DNA of 60,898 bases, taken from the NCBI RefSeq assembly GCF_013213975.1, contig NZ_JABSST010000005.1, positions 1-60,898 of the forward strand, in the 5' to 3' direction. Every line of letters starts with the position of its first letter. Position 1 is the stretch's first letter. This document shows, piece after piece, positions 9,717-18,666 of this stretch. This DNA comes from Winogradskyella sp. Its GTDB lineage: Bacteria > Bacteroidota > Bacteroidia > Flavobacteriales > Flavobacteriaceae. The notes beneath the pieces are model-generated. The model made no database searches, had not been told where the DNA came from, and saw nothing but the letters and a program-made list of their open reading frames with translations. The translations under genes and the position numbers were made by a program.

Positions 9717-10562
9717 TTAGTCTAAAACCCAATCCCATTCAAGGTTTTCTGCTCTAGATGTTGGTCTTTGCTTGTTGTTGGTTAACTCTTTCACCTTTTC
9801 ATAAACGTAATCTTTTAACTTAGAAATAGGAATGCCTTGTTCACCTTTCCAGGTGTCATAACTTAAATCGTATAATGCATTTAAAAAACTATACGTAAAC
9901 ACTCCGTTTTCCCATTCATCATTTTCATAAGCAAACTCAGATCCACCAGCCGCAGATATTACATAAGCGCCGTTTCCTCTGTTAATATCAAAAAACAGAG
10001 ATTGCATGAGTTTAAATGATGCTTCATTCTTAGCCGTTTTACTTTTAGCCTTGCTTCCTTTTGCTCCTTCAGGAATATGGGTTATAACTCTTGTATTTAA
10101 GCCTTTATTGTTATTGGTTGCATCTAGTTCACCACTATGACATGCATCTAACAACAATAATTTTCTTCTCGCAGGTATATCTGTAAGTAAATCTTGAATC
10201 TCTGAATAAGAGATCCCTTTTGCTTCAGGATTTTCAAAGTCCATATCGTGTGCAGCAAAATAAAAATCCTTATCGCTACCGATAAGTCCATGACCAGAAA
10301 ATGATACAATTACAGTATCATCTATATCTGATAATAATGTATAGGTTGTCTTTTCTGTACTTTTAAAAATATCACCCAAAAACTCTGTTTCGTCCAAAAT
10401 TGCAATGGTACGCTGCTTATCTTTATTGAGTTGCGACAAATAGGCTACAACCGCTATCAACGCAACCATAATCAATGGACTCAAGAACGTCATGATTATA
10501 AATGATTTATTTTTAACCTTTGTTAAATATTCACGCTTTATGATTAATGATAAATGATTCAT
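9717..10562 (-). CDS. Chimera: ABC-2 permease N-terminus fused to the C-terminal half of a caspase
   Basis: 281 aa. Residues 1-80 match the start of a Na+-efflux/ABC-2 type permease (MNHLSLIIKREYLTKVKNKS, one membrane helix at about 21-44, then RTIAILDE). From about residue 82 it becomes the catalytic core of a caspase: VSFSGHG with His91, LLLDACHSG with Cys141, and a normal caspase end. The rest of the permease, and the first strands of the caspase before the His motif, are absent. The gene starts 2 bp after the stop of the ABC ATPase, exactly where the permease should be. In the family the loop after helix 1 lies outside the membrane, so the caspase part would be extracytoplasmic. It most likely arose by deletion or recombination; function is doubtful. 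Confidence 0.85.
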   Translation of the reverse strand: MNHLSLIIKREYLTKVKNKSFIIMTFLSPLIMVALIAVVAYLSQLNKDKQRTIAILDETEFLGDIFKSTEKTTYTLLSDIDDTVIVSFSGHGLIGSDKDFYFAAHDMDFENPEAKGISYSEIQDLLTDIPARRKLLLLDACHSGELDATNNNKGLNTRVITHIPEGAKGSKAKSKTAKNEASFKLMQSLFFDINRGNGAYVISAAGGSEFAYENDEWENGVFTYSFLNALYDLSYDTWKGEQGIPISKLKDYVYEKVKELTNNKQRPTSRAENLEWDWVLD

Positions 10563-10564
10563 AC

Positions 10565-11491
10565 CTAGTTATTTTTTACAGTTTGAATGAATATATCATT
10601 CGCTGAAGGAATGACTTCAACAAAATGGTGTACCTCTGCCTTAGCCGTTAAAAACGACAGTAAATCATTAGATGATGTTTTTTTATCAATCTTGATATTT
10701 AATTTAATATCATCATTCAAATTTTTAAACGTTGCTGGAAAAACTTCAAACTTATTCTTTATTTCAGTCAAAACAGCATTAGCATTTGAAGACTGTAAAC
10801 CAACTTCAAAAGTATTTGTTTTAAAGTCTCGTTTGATATCATTGAGCTTACCATCTAAAATCTTATTAGATTTATGAAGTAATGCAATATGATCACATAA
10901 CTCTTCGACAGACTCCATACGATGCGTTGAAAATATAACGGTAGCCCCTTCATCTCTCAATTGTAATATCTCATCTTTAATTAAATTTGCATTAATGGGA
11001 TCGAAACCTGAAAATGGTTCATCGAAAATTAACAACTTAGGCCTGTGAAGCACTGTAACAACGAACTGAATCTTTTGCGCTTGACCTTTACTTAACTCTT
11101 GAATTTTCTTATTCCACCAATCTCCAATCTCAAGTTTTTCAAACCAATACTTAAGTCGCGCTTTAGCCTCTGATTTAGACATGCCTTTTAACTGTGCCAG
11201 ATACAATGCTTGTTCTCCTACCTTCATTGATTTATAAAGTCCTCGCTCTTCTGGTAAATAACCAATATCTCTGATATGCTCTGGTTTTAAAACTTGACCA
11301 TCTAATTCGACATGGCCATCGTCAGGCACAGTAATTTGATTAATAATCCGAATAAGTGTCGTTTTCCCTGCACCATTTGGGCCTAGTAAACCGAAGATAC
11401 TACCCTTAGGAACGGCAATAGAAACTTCATTTAGTGCTTTGAAATCTCCAAAATTTTTAGAGACAGAATTAGCAACTAATAAGTCATTCAT
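10565..11491 (-). CDS. ABC transporter ATP-binding protein (NatA-like, DUF4162 C-terminus)
   Basis: 308 aa. Walker A is GPNGAGKT (37-44), signature LSKGQ (133-137) and Walker B LLIFDEP (153-159), with the H-loop in STHRMESVEE. A C-terminal region of about 80 residues fits DUF4162. Such ATPases power two-subunit exporters with an ABC-2 permease encoded immediately downstream. Here that permease is truncated after one helix and fused to caspase sequence, so this ATPase has no visible partner. The frame is intact, suggesting the loss is recent or that it works with another permease. It shares strand and neighbourhood with dnaJ. Confidence 0.93.
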   Translation of the reverse strand: MNDLLVANSVSKNFGDFKALNEVSIAVPKGSIFGLLGPNGAGKTTLIRIINQITVPDDGHVELDGQVLKPEHIRDIGYLPEERGLYKSMKVGEQALYLAQLKGMSKSEAKARLKYWFEKLEIGDWWNKKIQELSKGQAQKIQFVVTVLHRPKLLIFDEPFSGFDPINANLIKDEILQLRDEGATVIFSTHRMESVEELCDHIALLHKSNKILDGKLNDIKRDFKTNTFEVGLQSSNANAVLTEIKNKFEVFPATFKNLNDDIKLNIKIDKKTSSNDLLSFLTAKAEVHHFVEVIPSANDIFIQTVKNN

Positions 11492-11619
11492 AAATTCAGT
11501 GGTTTTGAAAATTGGTTAGTGCGTAAAGATATTAAATGTAATACATTTTAACACATAAATACGAATGAATAAGCACTATTAAATTGCTGTTAAAAGAATG
11601 GAAACCCTTAAAAACAAAA

Positions 11620-11647
11620 CCCACCCTTATGGTTAGATAAGGATGGG
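11620..11647 (-). terminator. Rho-independent terminator after dnaJ
   Basis: An 11-bp stem (CCCATCCTTAT with ATAAGGGTGGG on the minus strand, one G-T pair) with a six-base loop is followed by a T-rich run. It lies between dnaJ and the ABC ATPase gene and would separate the two transcripts. Confidence 0.75.
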
Positions 11648-11733
11648 AAAAAATTGCTATGAAAAAGAAAAATTACCGCTAATTAGCATTAGCGATAATT
11701 CAAAGATAGTATTTTTTATGAAACAGAGCCTTC

Positions 11734-12840
11734 TTATGAAAACATATCTTTCACTTTTTCAAAAAAAGATTTGTCTGTACTTTCAGGTTTTGGCTCAAAA
11801 TGTTCATCATCTCGCATATCTTCAAAGAACTCTTTTTGCTTTTTACTTAAAGTCTTTGGTGTCCAAACATTTACATGTACAAGAAGATCACCTTTACCAT
11901 AACCATTAATACTAGGAATTCCTTTACCGCGTAACCTTAATATCTTACCAGATTGCACACCTGCTTCGATTTTAATTCGTACTTTTCCAGTAACAGTATC
12001 TATCTCTTTAGACGTACCCAAAACAGCATCTGGAAGACTTACATACATATCATAATGTAAGTTATCGCCTTCACGCTTTAAAGATGGATGCTCTTCTTCT
12101 GAAATAACTACTAAGAGATCACCCGCAATCCCATTTCCTGGCGCATCATTTCCTTTGCCAGTTACCTTAAGTTGCATACCATCTACGACACCGGCAGGAA
12201 TTTTTACTGACACAGTTTCTTCAGCTACTTTTAACCCTTGTGCGTCAGCATCAGAAGATTTACTATCTATTACCTGACCAGAACCACCGCAGGTCTGACA
12301 AGTAGTAGCCGTTTGCATACGACCTAAAATGGTATTTGTTACTCTTGTCACTTGACCAGACCCATTACAAGTGCCACAGGTTTTGTAAGTTGTTCCTTCG
12401 GCTTGGATCTTACGTTTGACTTTTATTTTCTTTTCAACTCCGTTAGCGACCTCATCTAAAGATAGCTTCACTCGTATTCTAAGGTTACTACCTTTAACCA
12501 TACGACGTCCGCCTCCGCCAAAACCACTAAATCCACCTCCAAAGGCACCACCAAAAATATCTCCGAATTGGCTGAATATGTCGTCCATATTCATACCACC
12601 ACCGCCAAATCCTCCACCTTCAAAGGCTTGATGACCGAATTGATCGTAGCGCTCCTTTTTATCTGGATTACTTAGAACCTCATAGGCTTCAGCTGCTTTT
12701 TTAAACTTTTCCTCTGCCTCTTTATCATCAGGATTCTTATCCGGATGGTATTTTAAAGCCATTTTTCTGTAGGCTTTTTTAATCTCAGATTCAGAAGCTC
12801 CCTTGCTTACACCTAATACTTCGTAAAAATCTTCTTTCAT
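11734..12840 (-). CDS. dnaJ: Chaperone DnaJ, with a reduced zinc-finger region
   Basis: 368 aa. J domain at 1-70 with the HPD motif at 32-34, a Gly/Phe-rich linker at about 75-112, a cysteine region, then the C-terminal substrate-binding domains ([20 protein letters not shown]). It stimulates Hsp70 (DnaK) ATPase activity and delivers clients in the cytoplasm. The zinc region keeps only two CxxCxGxG-type motifs (Cys155/158 and 181/184), where the E. coli protein has four. The segment that would hold motifs three and four is replaced by a Ser/Asp/Ala-rich stretch. I believe this reduced form is common in Flavobacteriia. grpE lies 69 bp upstream on the same strand. Confidence 0.97.
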   Translation of the reverse strand: MKEDFYEVLGVSKGASESEIKKAYRKMALKYHPDKNPDDKEAEEKFKKAAEAYEVLSNPDKKERYDQFGHQAFEGGGFGGGGMNMDDIFSQFGDIFGGAFGGGFSGFGGGGRRMVKGSNLRIRVKLSLDEVANGVEKKIKVKRKIQAEGTTYKTCGTCNGSGQVTRVTNTILGRMQTATTCQTCGGSGQVIDSKSSDADAQGLKVAEETVSVKIPAGVVDGMQLKVTGKGNDAPGNGIAGDLLVVISEEEHPSLKREGDNLHYDMYVSLPDAVLGTSKEIDTVTGKVRIKIEAGVQSGKILRLRGKGIPSINGYGKGDLLVHVNVWTPKTLSKKQKEFFEDMRDDEHFEPKPESTDKSFFEKVKDMFS

Positions 12841-12909
12841 ATGTTTGATCCCTTTAAAAGGGAATTTTTATTTAATAATTGACTATGTAAATTATAGACT
12901 ACTCTATAA

Positions 12910-13461
12910 TTAAGCTTGTCCAATAACAACTTTAGGAAATCGAATGACCTTATCACCAAGTTTATAGCCGCGCTCAACCACATCAATGATTTTTCCTTTG
13001 AGATCATCGCTTGGAGCAGGTATTTGAGTTACTGCTTCATGATCATCCGCATTAAATGCATCCCCTCTATTGATCTCAATCTTAGAAAGCCCTTTTTGTT
13101 CTAACGTATTTAAAAGCTTGTTATAGATAAGTAGCACTCCTTTTCTTAACTCTTCCGCCTCTTGATCCTCCTCAATATGCATCAAGGCGCGTTCAAAATC
13201 ATCTAAAATCGGAAGCATGGCAATCATAACCCCTTCACTGGCAGTTTTAAATAATTCAATGCGCTCTTTATTTGTTCGCTTTTTATAATTCTCAAATTCA
13301 GCAAACAAACGCATAAACTTATCTTTCTCTGCTGCTAACTGATCTTGAAGTTGCTCCTCAGGTGTTTTGACTTCATTTTGTTCTTCAGCTTCTGCTGGTG
13401 CTGTAGAGGTTTCTTCTACGTGCTGCGCTTCTGCGTCTTTATTTTTATCTTTTTTACTCAT
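12910..13461 (-). CDS. grpE: Nucleotide exchange factor GrpE
   Basis: 183 aa. An acidic, low-complexity N-terminus (1-40) is followed by a long helix and the GrpE head, with the motifs FENYKKRTNKER, LPILDDFERAL and a C-terminal GYKLGDKVIRFPKVVIG. It releases ADP from DnaK and completes the Hsp70 cycle with the adjacent dnaJ, probably in one operon. Length is normal. The start at 13461 (MSKKDKNKD) is the only good one. Confidence 0.97.
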   Translation of the reverse strand: MSKKDKNKDAEAQHVEETSTAPAEAEEQNEVKTPEEQLQDQLAAEKDKFMRLFAEFENYKKRTNKERIELFKTASEGVMIAMLPILDDFERALMHIEEDQEAEELRKGVLLIYNKLLNTLEQKGLSKIEINRGDAFNADDHEAVTQIPAPSDDLKGKIIDVVERGYKLGDKVIRFPKVVIGQA

Positions 13462-13547
13462 CTTGAGTTTTTGTATTTATTCTTCGATTTAGAGGGCAAA
13501 AGTACTGCCATTATGATTAAAATGTCAAAATGTCATTAACATTTTTT

Positions 13548-13581
13548 TATATTTTCCTAGGAAAATATATTCTTATATTTG
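13548..13581 (+). promoter_or_regulatory. yceI promoter with a 22-bp palindromic operator
   Basis: A perfect 22-bp inverted repeat (13548-13569, core ATTTTCCTAGGAAAAT) sits directly upstream of a -7 box TATATTTG (13574-13581), which matches the Bacteroidota TAnnTTTG consensus. The palindrome occupies the place of the -33 element, for which no TTG is seen. A dimeric regulator bound here would control access of RNA polymerase to the yceI gene starting at 13611. Confidence 0.7.
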
Positions 13582-13610
13582 CAATTCAAAACAATAAATA
13601 TCATATTAAC

Positions 13611-14264
13611 ATGAAAACATCATTTTTTAAAATTTTTGCATTAATTGCCATTGTTGCTTTCTCAAGTTGTAAAGAAAAAGCTGACGAAGCAGAGACCTCT
13701 GCTGCTGAAGAAGCTGCTGTAGCAGAAGCAACAGCTGTAATATATAAAGCCGTAACAGATAAATCTACCATTGAGTGGAAAGGATTTAAACCAACTGGAT
13801 CTCATAATGGAACTATTGCTATAGCTAATGGAGCTATCAGTGTAAATGACGGAAATATCGAAAGTGGAAAGTTTGTAATTGATATGGCAAGTATCGCCGT
13901 TACAGATATTCCTGTTGAAGATGAAGGTAATGCTAGTTTAAAAGGACACTTAACAAGTGCTGACTTTTTTGACGTTGCAACGTATCCTCAAGCAACTTTT
14001 GAAGTAACTGGATTAAAAACAATAAACGGTCAAGCTGTGCTTTCTGGAAACCTTACTTTAAAAGATGCGACTAACAATATTAGTTTTCCTGTGAGTACAA
14101 ATATGGAAGGAAACACCATGATCTTAAAGAGTGAAACGTTCACAATTGATCGTTCTAAATGGAACGTAAAGTATGGTTCTAAATCATTCTTTGACAATTT
14201 AGGTGACAAGTTTATTAACGATGACATTGAATTAACAATTAATCTTATTGCAGAAAAAGCATAA
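13611..14264 (+). CDS. YceI-family lipoprotein
   Basis: 217 aa from the ATG at 13611. An upstream in-frame ATG at 13530 lies before the promoter and is rejected. The N-terminus is a lipoprotein signal (IAIVAFSSC, lipidated Cys20), followed by an Asp/Glu/Ala-rich linker. The mature part is a YceI lipocalin-like domain (STIEWKGFKPTGSHNGTI, GHLTSADFFDVATYPQATF, FTIDRSKWNVKYGS). YceI proteins bind isoprenoid or polyketide-like lipids and are often induced by stress. A palindrome in the promoter suggests tight regulation; a terminator follows at 14287. Confidence 0.93.
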   Translation: MKTSFFKIFALIAIVAFSSCKEKADEAETSAAEEAAVAEATAVIYKAVTDKSTIEWKGFKPTGSHNGTIAIANGAISVNDGNIESGKFVIDMASIAVTDIPVEDEGNASLKGHLTSADFFDVATYPQATFEVTGLKTINGQAVLSGNLTLKDATNNISFPVSTNMEGNTMILKSETFTIDRSKWNVKYGSKSFFDNLGDKFINDDIELTINLIAEKA

Positions 14265-14286
14265 GCATTACAATACGCTAAAATCA

Positions 14287-14316
14287 AAAAGCACTTACAT
14301 TGCTGTAAGTGCTTTT
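14287..14316 (+). terminator. Rho-independent terminator after yceI
   Basis: A perfect 13-bp stem (AAAAGCACTTACA / TGTAAGTGCTTTT) with a TTGC loop, T-rich on the 3' side. It lies 23 bp past the yceI stop. Confidence 0.85.
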
Positions 14317-14430
14317 CTTCTCCATAGCAATTTTATCACTAAAATTGCATTCGCCATCAATCAATCAGACTCCAACCAAAATATGGATTAATGGCTTGTA
14401 TAGTTTTACTAATTACTAATAAAACTAAAT

Positions 14431-14943
14431 CTATTTAGGCATTACCACCGTGTCAATTACGTGGATTACTCCATTACTTCCTTTAACATCTGTCGCTGTA
14501 ATCTCACTATAATTTCCTGCTTGGTCCTTTAACCAAATTTTTCCGTCTTTTTGCATTACCGTCAACTTTTGACCAGCTAATGTTTCTACTTCAACTTTTC
14601 CTTTTCCCTTCTTCAATGCAGCAACTACATCGTTAGCCATTAAATTACCTGCTACTACGTGATACGTTAATATTTTAGTTAATGTTTCTTTGTTTTCCGG
14701 CTTTAGTAAGTTGTTAAGAGTTGTCGCATCAATCTTTGCAAAAGCACTATTTGTTGGAGCAAATACTGTAAATGGTCCATCACCTTGTAAAGCACCTACC
14801 AAATCAGCTGCTTTTAATGCTGCTACTAATGTTGAGAAATCTTCATTTCCTACTGCTGCGTCTACAATTGTTTTTTGAGCTGAGGCCACCTGAGTGAATG
14901 CTAACGCGACTACTGTTGTTAATACCAATACTAACTTTTTCAT
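14431..14943 (-). CDS. Secreted fasciclin (FAS1) domain protein
   Basis: 170 aa. Signal peptide 1-22 (AFTQVASAQ), then a single FAS1 domain with both conserved blocks (FTVFAPTNSAFAKI and the late NGVIHVIDTVVMPK). FAS1 domains mediate adhesion between cells or to matrix, and small one-domain versions are common in the bacterial envelope. It is transcribed away from an ECF sigma/anti-sigma pair 130 bp upstream. Divergent pairing of this kind suggests, but does not prove, that the sigma factor controls it. Confidence 0.94.
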   Translation of the reverse strand: MKKLVLVLTTVVALAFTQVASAQKTIVDAAVGNEDFSTLVAALKAADLVGALQGDGPFTVFAPTNSAFAKIDATTLNNLLKPENKETLTKILTYHVVAGNLMANDVVAALKKGKGKVEVETLAGQKLTVMQKDGKIWLKDQAGNYSEITATDVKGSNGVIHVIDTVVMPK

Positions 14944-15072
14944 GATTTTTTTAAATTTTGGTTAAACTAAATTGTGCACTTATTTCTTTTTTGAAGTGCT
15001 TTCAATTATATTTACACAGGCTTTGGGCTGCCAGATGAGCACAACCCAATATTTGGGAAATCTTTAACATTA

Positions 15073-15627
15073 ATGCAAAACGAAAACGCACTTATCCAAC
15101 AACTTCAAAATAAAGAGGAACGTGCGCTATCCTTTCTTTACGATAAATATGCTGGGGCCATTTATAGTGTCATTCTAAAAATGACGCGAGATGAAGGTAT
15201 TGCACAAAATTTACTTCAGGATACCTTTATGTCTGTTTGGGAAAAAGCCAATAGTTATGACAATAGCAAGGGACGTTTTTACACCTGGATATTTCGTATT
15301 GCCAGGAACAAAACGTTAAATTTTTTAAGAAAAAATGATCCGCTCATCCAAACCGATGATTTTAGTGTATATGATAGTAAAGAAGCTACTATTAGTAAAG
15401 ATGCTGATTTCTTAGAATTGAATGGGGCTATAACATCATTAGAAGCACATCACAAGCAAGCTATTGAATTGGTTTACTTCAAAGGATTAACGCACAAGGA
15501 AGCACACCAAGAAATGGATGTGCCACTGGGTACGTTCAAGTCCTATGTGCGCCAGGCTTTAAAACAATTGAGAACGGCTTACACTAAATCAATAAGTGTA
15601 GTATTACTAATATTTAATGTGCTGTGA
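15073..15627 (+). CDS. ECF RNA polymerase sigma factor
   Basis: 184 aa. Region 2 spans residues about 20-90 (LSFLYDKYAGAIYSV, LLQDTFMSVW, GRFYTWIFRIARN), and region 4 is at 125-170 (ALELVY-like IELVYFKGLTHKEA, VPLGTFKSYVRQALKQL). It should direct RNA polymerase to a small regulon and be held inactive by the membrane protein encoded next; the two genes overlap by 4 bp. The fasciclin gene on the other side is the nearest candidate target. Confidence 0.95.
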   Translation: MQNENALIQQLQNKEERALSFLYDKYAGAIYSVILKMTRDEGIAQNLLQDTFMSVWEKANSYDNSKGRFYTWIFRIARNKTLNFLRKNDPLIQTDDFSVYDSKEATISKDADFLELNGAITSLEAHHKQAIELVYFKGLTHKEAHQEMDVPLGTFKSYVRQALKQLRTAYTKSISVVLLIFNVL

Positions 15628-16412
15628 TGATGGATAAGAAAATGATATTAGACGATGGACTTTTAGAACAATTTTTGTTAGGTGAACTTGATGCCGATGA
15701 AAATCTGCAAATTGAGCAACTTTTAGTTTCTGATGCCGAACTCAAAGCACATTATTCGCATTTAGAACAAGACTTTGAACGACTTGGACTTGATAATGCC
15801 ATTACTCCGCCTGATTTTGTCAAGGCTCAACTTTTAAAGAAAATAACAGACAACATAAAACAAACTAAAGAAGTTACGTTAGAATCCAATAGAAATTCAA
15901 ATTGGTTTCTCGGAATAGCAGCAAGTATTGCCTTATTGTTGTTTGCTGGAAGTGCATGGATGTATAATCAACTAAATAGTTTTAAACAGAAATTAGAGAT
16001 AGTTGAAAACGAAAAACTAGAGTTGGATAATAAAATTAATACTCTGAATAAGCAACTCAACAATGAATTGGCACTATTGACTACCATCACCCATCCTGAT
16101 ACAGAACAGTATATATTAAAAGGTAATACTTTAATGCCCGAAGGTAAAGTCATTAGTTATGTAAACCACGAAACAAAATCTGTTATTGTGAATACAGAAC
16201 GATTACCAGAGTTAGATGAAGCTCATGATTATCAAATGTGGGCTGATGTTGAGGGCGAAATGATCAATATGGGAGTCATATCTAAAGGCTCTATTCTTGC
16301 GGTCATGAGCTATATAGAGCACGCTGAGTCTTTAAATATTACCATCGAACCTCTTGGTGGTAGTGATCATCCTACGGTTGAACGCTTGGTAACCAACGTT
16401 TACCTCAATTAA
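15624..16412 (+). CDS. Membrane anti-sigma factor (RskA-like)
   Basis: 262 aa. The N-terminal 70 residues (LEQFLLGELDADENLQIEQL) form the sigma-binding anti-sigma helical domain. One transmembrane helix lies at about 95-113 (FLGIAASIALLLFAGSAWM), followed by a coiled coil. The periplasmic C-terminus fits the RskA C-terminal domain (YQMWADVEGEMINMGVI, LGGSDHPTVERL). Its ATG overlaps the sigma gene stop, a classical coupled pair. It should sequester the sigma factor until an envelope signal leads to its proteolysis. Confidence 0.93.
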   Translation: MMMDKKMILDDGLLEQFLLGELDADENLQIEQLLVSDAELKAHYSHLEQDFERLGLDNAITPPDFVKAQLLKKITDNIKQTKEVTLESNRNSNWFLGIAASIALLLFAGSAWMYNQLNSFKQKLEIVENEKLELDNKINTLNKQLNNELALLTTITHPDTEQYILKGNTLMPEGKVISYVNHETKSVIVNTERLPELDEAHDYQMWADVEGEMINMGVISKGSILAVMSYIEHAESLNITIEPLGGSDHPTVERLVTNVYLN

Positions 16413-16517
16413 CGGAATTAAACATCTTCTAATACTGATCTGAGATTTGTAAACCTAGAATCATAGGGTTTGATTTCATTTTAGTACATTCGTGTAGTAT
16501 CATGTTGACACCATATT

Positions 16518-17696
16518 ATGAAAAAATTAGCGATTGTTATTACATCATTAATAATTTTCACACAGTCCAATGCTCAAAAACCAAGAGCAAGAGATTTAGG
16601 AATTCCATTTGTCGGAACACCTGGTGAATTTAATGCTATAACCGATGTTAAAGGTGTTGAAGTAGGCTACAGTACTATTATTTCTGGAGATGGAGACAAT
16701 GAAGTCGGCAAAGGTCCTGTGCGAACTGGTGTCACAGCAATTTTTCCGAGAGGAAAGGCCAAAAAATTTAGCCCAGTATATGCTAATTGGTATAGTCTTA
16801 ATGGTAATGGTGAAATGACAGGTACGACATGGATTACTGAGTCTGGTTTTTTAGAAACCCCAATAATGATTACTAATACCAATAGTGTTGGTGTGGTAAG
16901 AGATGCAGTATTAAAATGGTATGTTGATACAGATTGGTATAAAGGAGAAGATTGGTGGTATACTTATCCCGTTGTTGCGGAAACCTATGACGGCTTTTTA
17001 AATGATATTTATGGATTTCATGTTAAAGAAGTACATGTTTTAGAAGCCATTGAAGATGCAAAAAGCGGCAAAATTGAAGAAGGAAACGTTGGTGGTGGTA
17101 CTGGTATGATGTGTTTGGGTTACAAAGGTGGTACAGGCACCTCATCAAGGGTTATTAAGGTAAAAGATTCGACATATACTGTTGCTGCTCTTGTACAATC
17201 TAACTTTGGAGCAAAGCGGAACTTATCGATTGCTGGTGTACCTGTTGGGCTAGAATTAAAAGATAACCAAGGTATAGAGTATAAAGGACCTCCTCAATCT
17301 AGACGACAAGAAGGCGACGGATCAATTATTGTAGTTGTAGCTACAGATGCTCCTTTGTTACCACATCAATTAAAACGGGTTGCACAGAGAATTCCTCTGG
17401 GGGTTGGTATTGTTGGTGGTCGCGGGAGTAATGGCTCTGGTGATATTTTTATAGCCTTTTCTACTGCCAATGAGCAAGCCTTTAATCGTGATGAAACTGT
17501 AACTGTAACTTCATTACCAAATGACCAGACATTTCCACTATTTGAAGCTGCTGTTCAGGTAGTTGAAGAAGCGATTATCAATGCCATGATTGCAGCTAAG
17601 GATATGAAAGGCATAAATGGCAATAAAGCTTATGCCATCCCTCATGATTTACTAATTAAAGCCATGAAAAAATACAATAGGCTAAAAGATAAGTAA
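16518..17696 (+). CDS. P1 family peptidase (S58, DmpA-like aminopeptidase)
   Basis: 392 aa. Signal peptide 1-19 (FTQSNAQ). The body matches the DmpA/S58 family: RARDLGIPFVGTPGEFNAITD at the start, VGGGTGMMCLGYKGGTG in the middle, and NGSGDIFIAFSTAN with the probable nucleophile Ser307. These enzymes cleave themselves between Gly and Ser into two chains and act as D- or beta-aminopeptidases. Export points to periplasmic peptide turnover. The gene ends one base before the stop of the convergent neighbour. Confidence 0.93.
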   Translation: MKKLAIVITSLIIFTQSNAQKPRARDLGIPFVGTPGEFNAITDVKGVEVGYSTIISGDGDNEVGKGPVRTGVTAIFPRGKAKKFSPVYANWYSLNGNGEMTGTTWITESGFLETPIMITNTNSVGVVRDAVLKWYVDTDWYKGEDWWYTYPVVAETYDGFLNDIYGFHVKEVHVLEAIEDAKSGKIEEGNVGGGTGMMCLGYKGGTGTSSRVIKVKDSTYTVAALVQSNFGAKRNLSIAGVPVGLELKDNQGIEYKGPPQSRRQEGDGSIIVVVATDAPLLPHQLKRVAQRIPLGVGIVGGRGSNGSGDIFIAFSTANEQAFNRDETVTVTSLPNDQTFPLFEAAVQVVEEAIINAMIAAKDMKGINGNKAYAIPHDLLIKAMKKYNRLKDK

Positions 17697-18602
17697 CTAC
17701 AATAATAAATCCTCTAAAGCCGGTCTGAGATTTGCAAATCTAAAATCAAACCCTTTATTCTCGATTTTCTGGGAGCTTACACGTTGGCTTTCAAACAATA
17801 ACATACACATCTCACCAAGCATTAGTTTCATCATAAACTTTGGAATATTAGGTAATAGGAGTGGACGCTGTAAAACACTTGCTGCTACTCTTGTCAATTC
17901 CTCGTTAGTCACAGCATTTGGTGCAACGCCGTTATAAACTCCTACTAACTGATACTTCAAAGTATACATCAATAAACTAGCTAAATCCTGAACATGTATC
18001 CAACTTTGCCATTGTTTACCTGAGCCCATTGCTGCACCTGCTCCTAACTTTATTGGTTTAATCAATTCTGGTAATGCTCCACCTTTCTTAGCAAGCACTA
18101 AACCAATTCTAATTTTAGCAACTTTACATCCAAGTTCTTCAAAACCATCTACAGCTGTTTCCCACTGCTCAACTACCTGACCTAAAAATGAGTTAGACTT
18201 TTTGCTGTAGTTCTCATCATAATAATTAGTGAGACTAGTTGGATAAATACCTATGGCACTTGCAGAAACTACATAATCAATTTTATAATTATGTACTTTA
18301 ATCGTGTCTTGTAACAATTTAGCCGTCTGAGTTCTACTATTTAGTACTTCTTTTTTATAAGCATCTGTCCAACGTTTAGAAATTGATGCTCCTACGAGAT
18401 TAATGATTGCAGAAACACCTTCAAAACAAGCATGATCTATTTCTTTTTGGTACGGATTCCAGTAGAATCCTCGGTACCCAGCTTGTGTACTTAATTTGGA
18501 CTTTGAAGTCGTTAAAAAATGAACCTTATGTCCATTAGCATGACATTGCTTTACAATTTCCTTACCTATAAGTCCCGTCGCACCTGTAATTAAAATAGTC
18601 AT
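17697..18602 (-). CDS. TIGR01777-family NAD(P)-binding epimerase-like protein
   Basis: 301 aa. An N-terminal Rossmann glycine motif (TGATGLIG, residues 6-13) starts an extended SDR fold. Family marks are INLVGASI, RIGLVLAKKGGALPEL and the C-terminal DUF1731-like region (LPNIPKFMMKLMLGEM). Members are often annotated as YfcH or cell-division inhibitor SulA-like, but the substrate is unknown. It is convergent with the P1 peptidase. Confidence 0.92.
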   Translation of the reverse strand: MTILITGATGLIGKEIVKQCHANGHKVHFLTTSKSKLSTQAGYRGFYWNPYQKEIDHACFEGVSAIINLVGASISKRWTDAYKKEVLNSRTQTAKLLQDTIKVHNYKIDYVVSASAIGIYPTSLTNYYDENYSKKSNSFLGQVVEQWETAVDGFEELGCKVAKIRIGLVLAKKGGALPELIKPIKLGAGAAMGSGKQWQSWIHVQDLASLLMYTLKYQLVGVYNGVAPNAVTNEELTRVAASVLQRPLLLPNIPKFMMKLMLGEMCMLLFESQRVSSQKIENKGFDFRFANLRPALEDLLL

Positions 18603-18666
18603 TGCTTAACTTGTTTCTGCAAAGATACGACATGGTGTCAGCGGCAATAAGGATTTTAATTTGGAT

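Noticed and set aside
1..10562. Classical cytoplasmic caspase-gasdermin or Craspase-type defence locus
   Set aside because: There is no gasdermin, CRISPR effector or other cytoplasmic sensor, and the proteins whose start is visible carry signal peptides.
13530..13610. N-terminal extension of the YceI protein
   Set aside because: It lies over the palindrome and promoter; the ATG at 13611 gives a proper lipoprotein signal.
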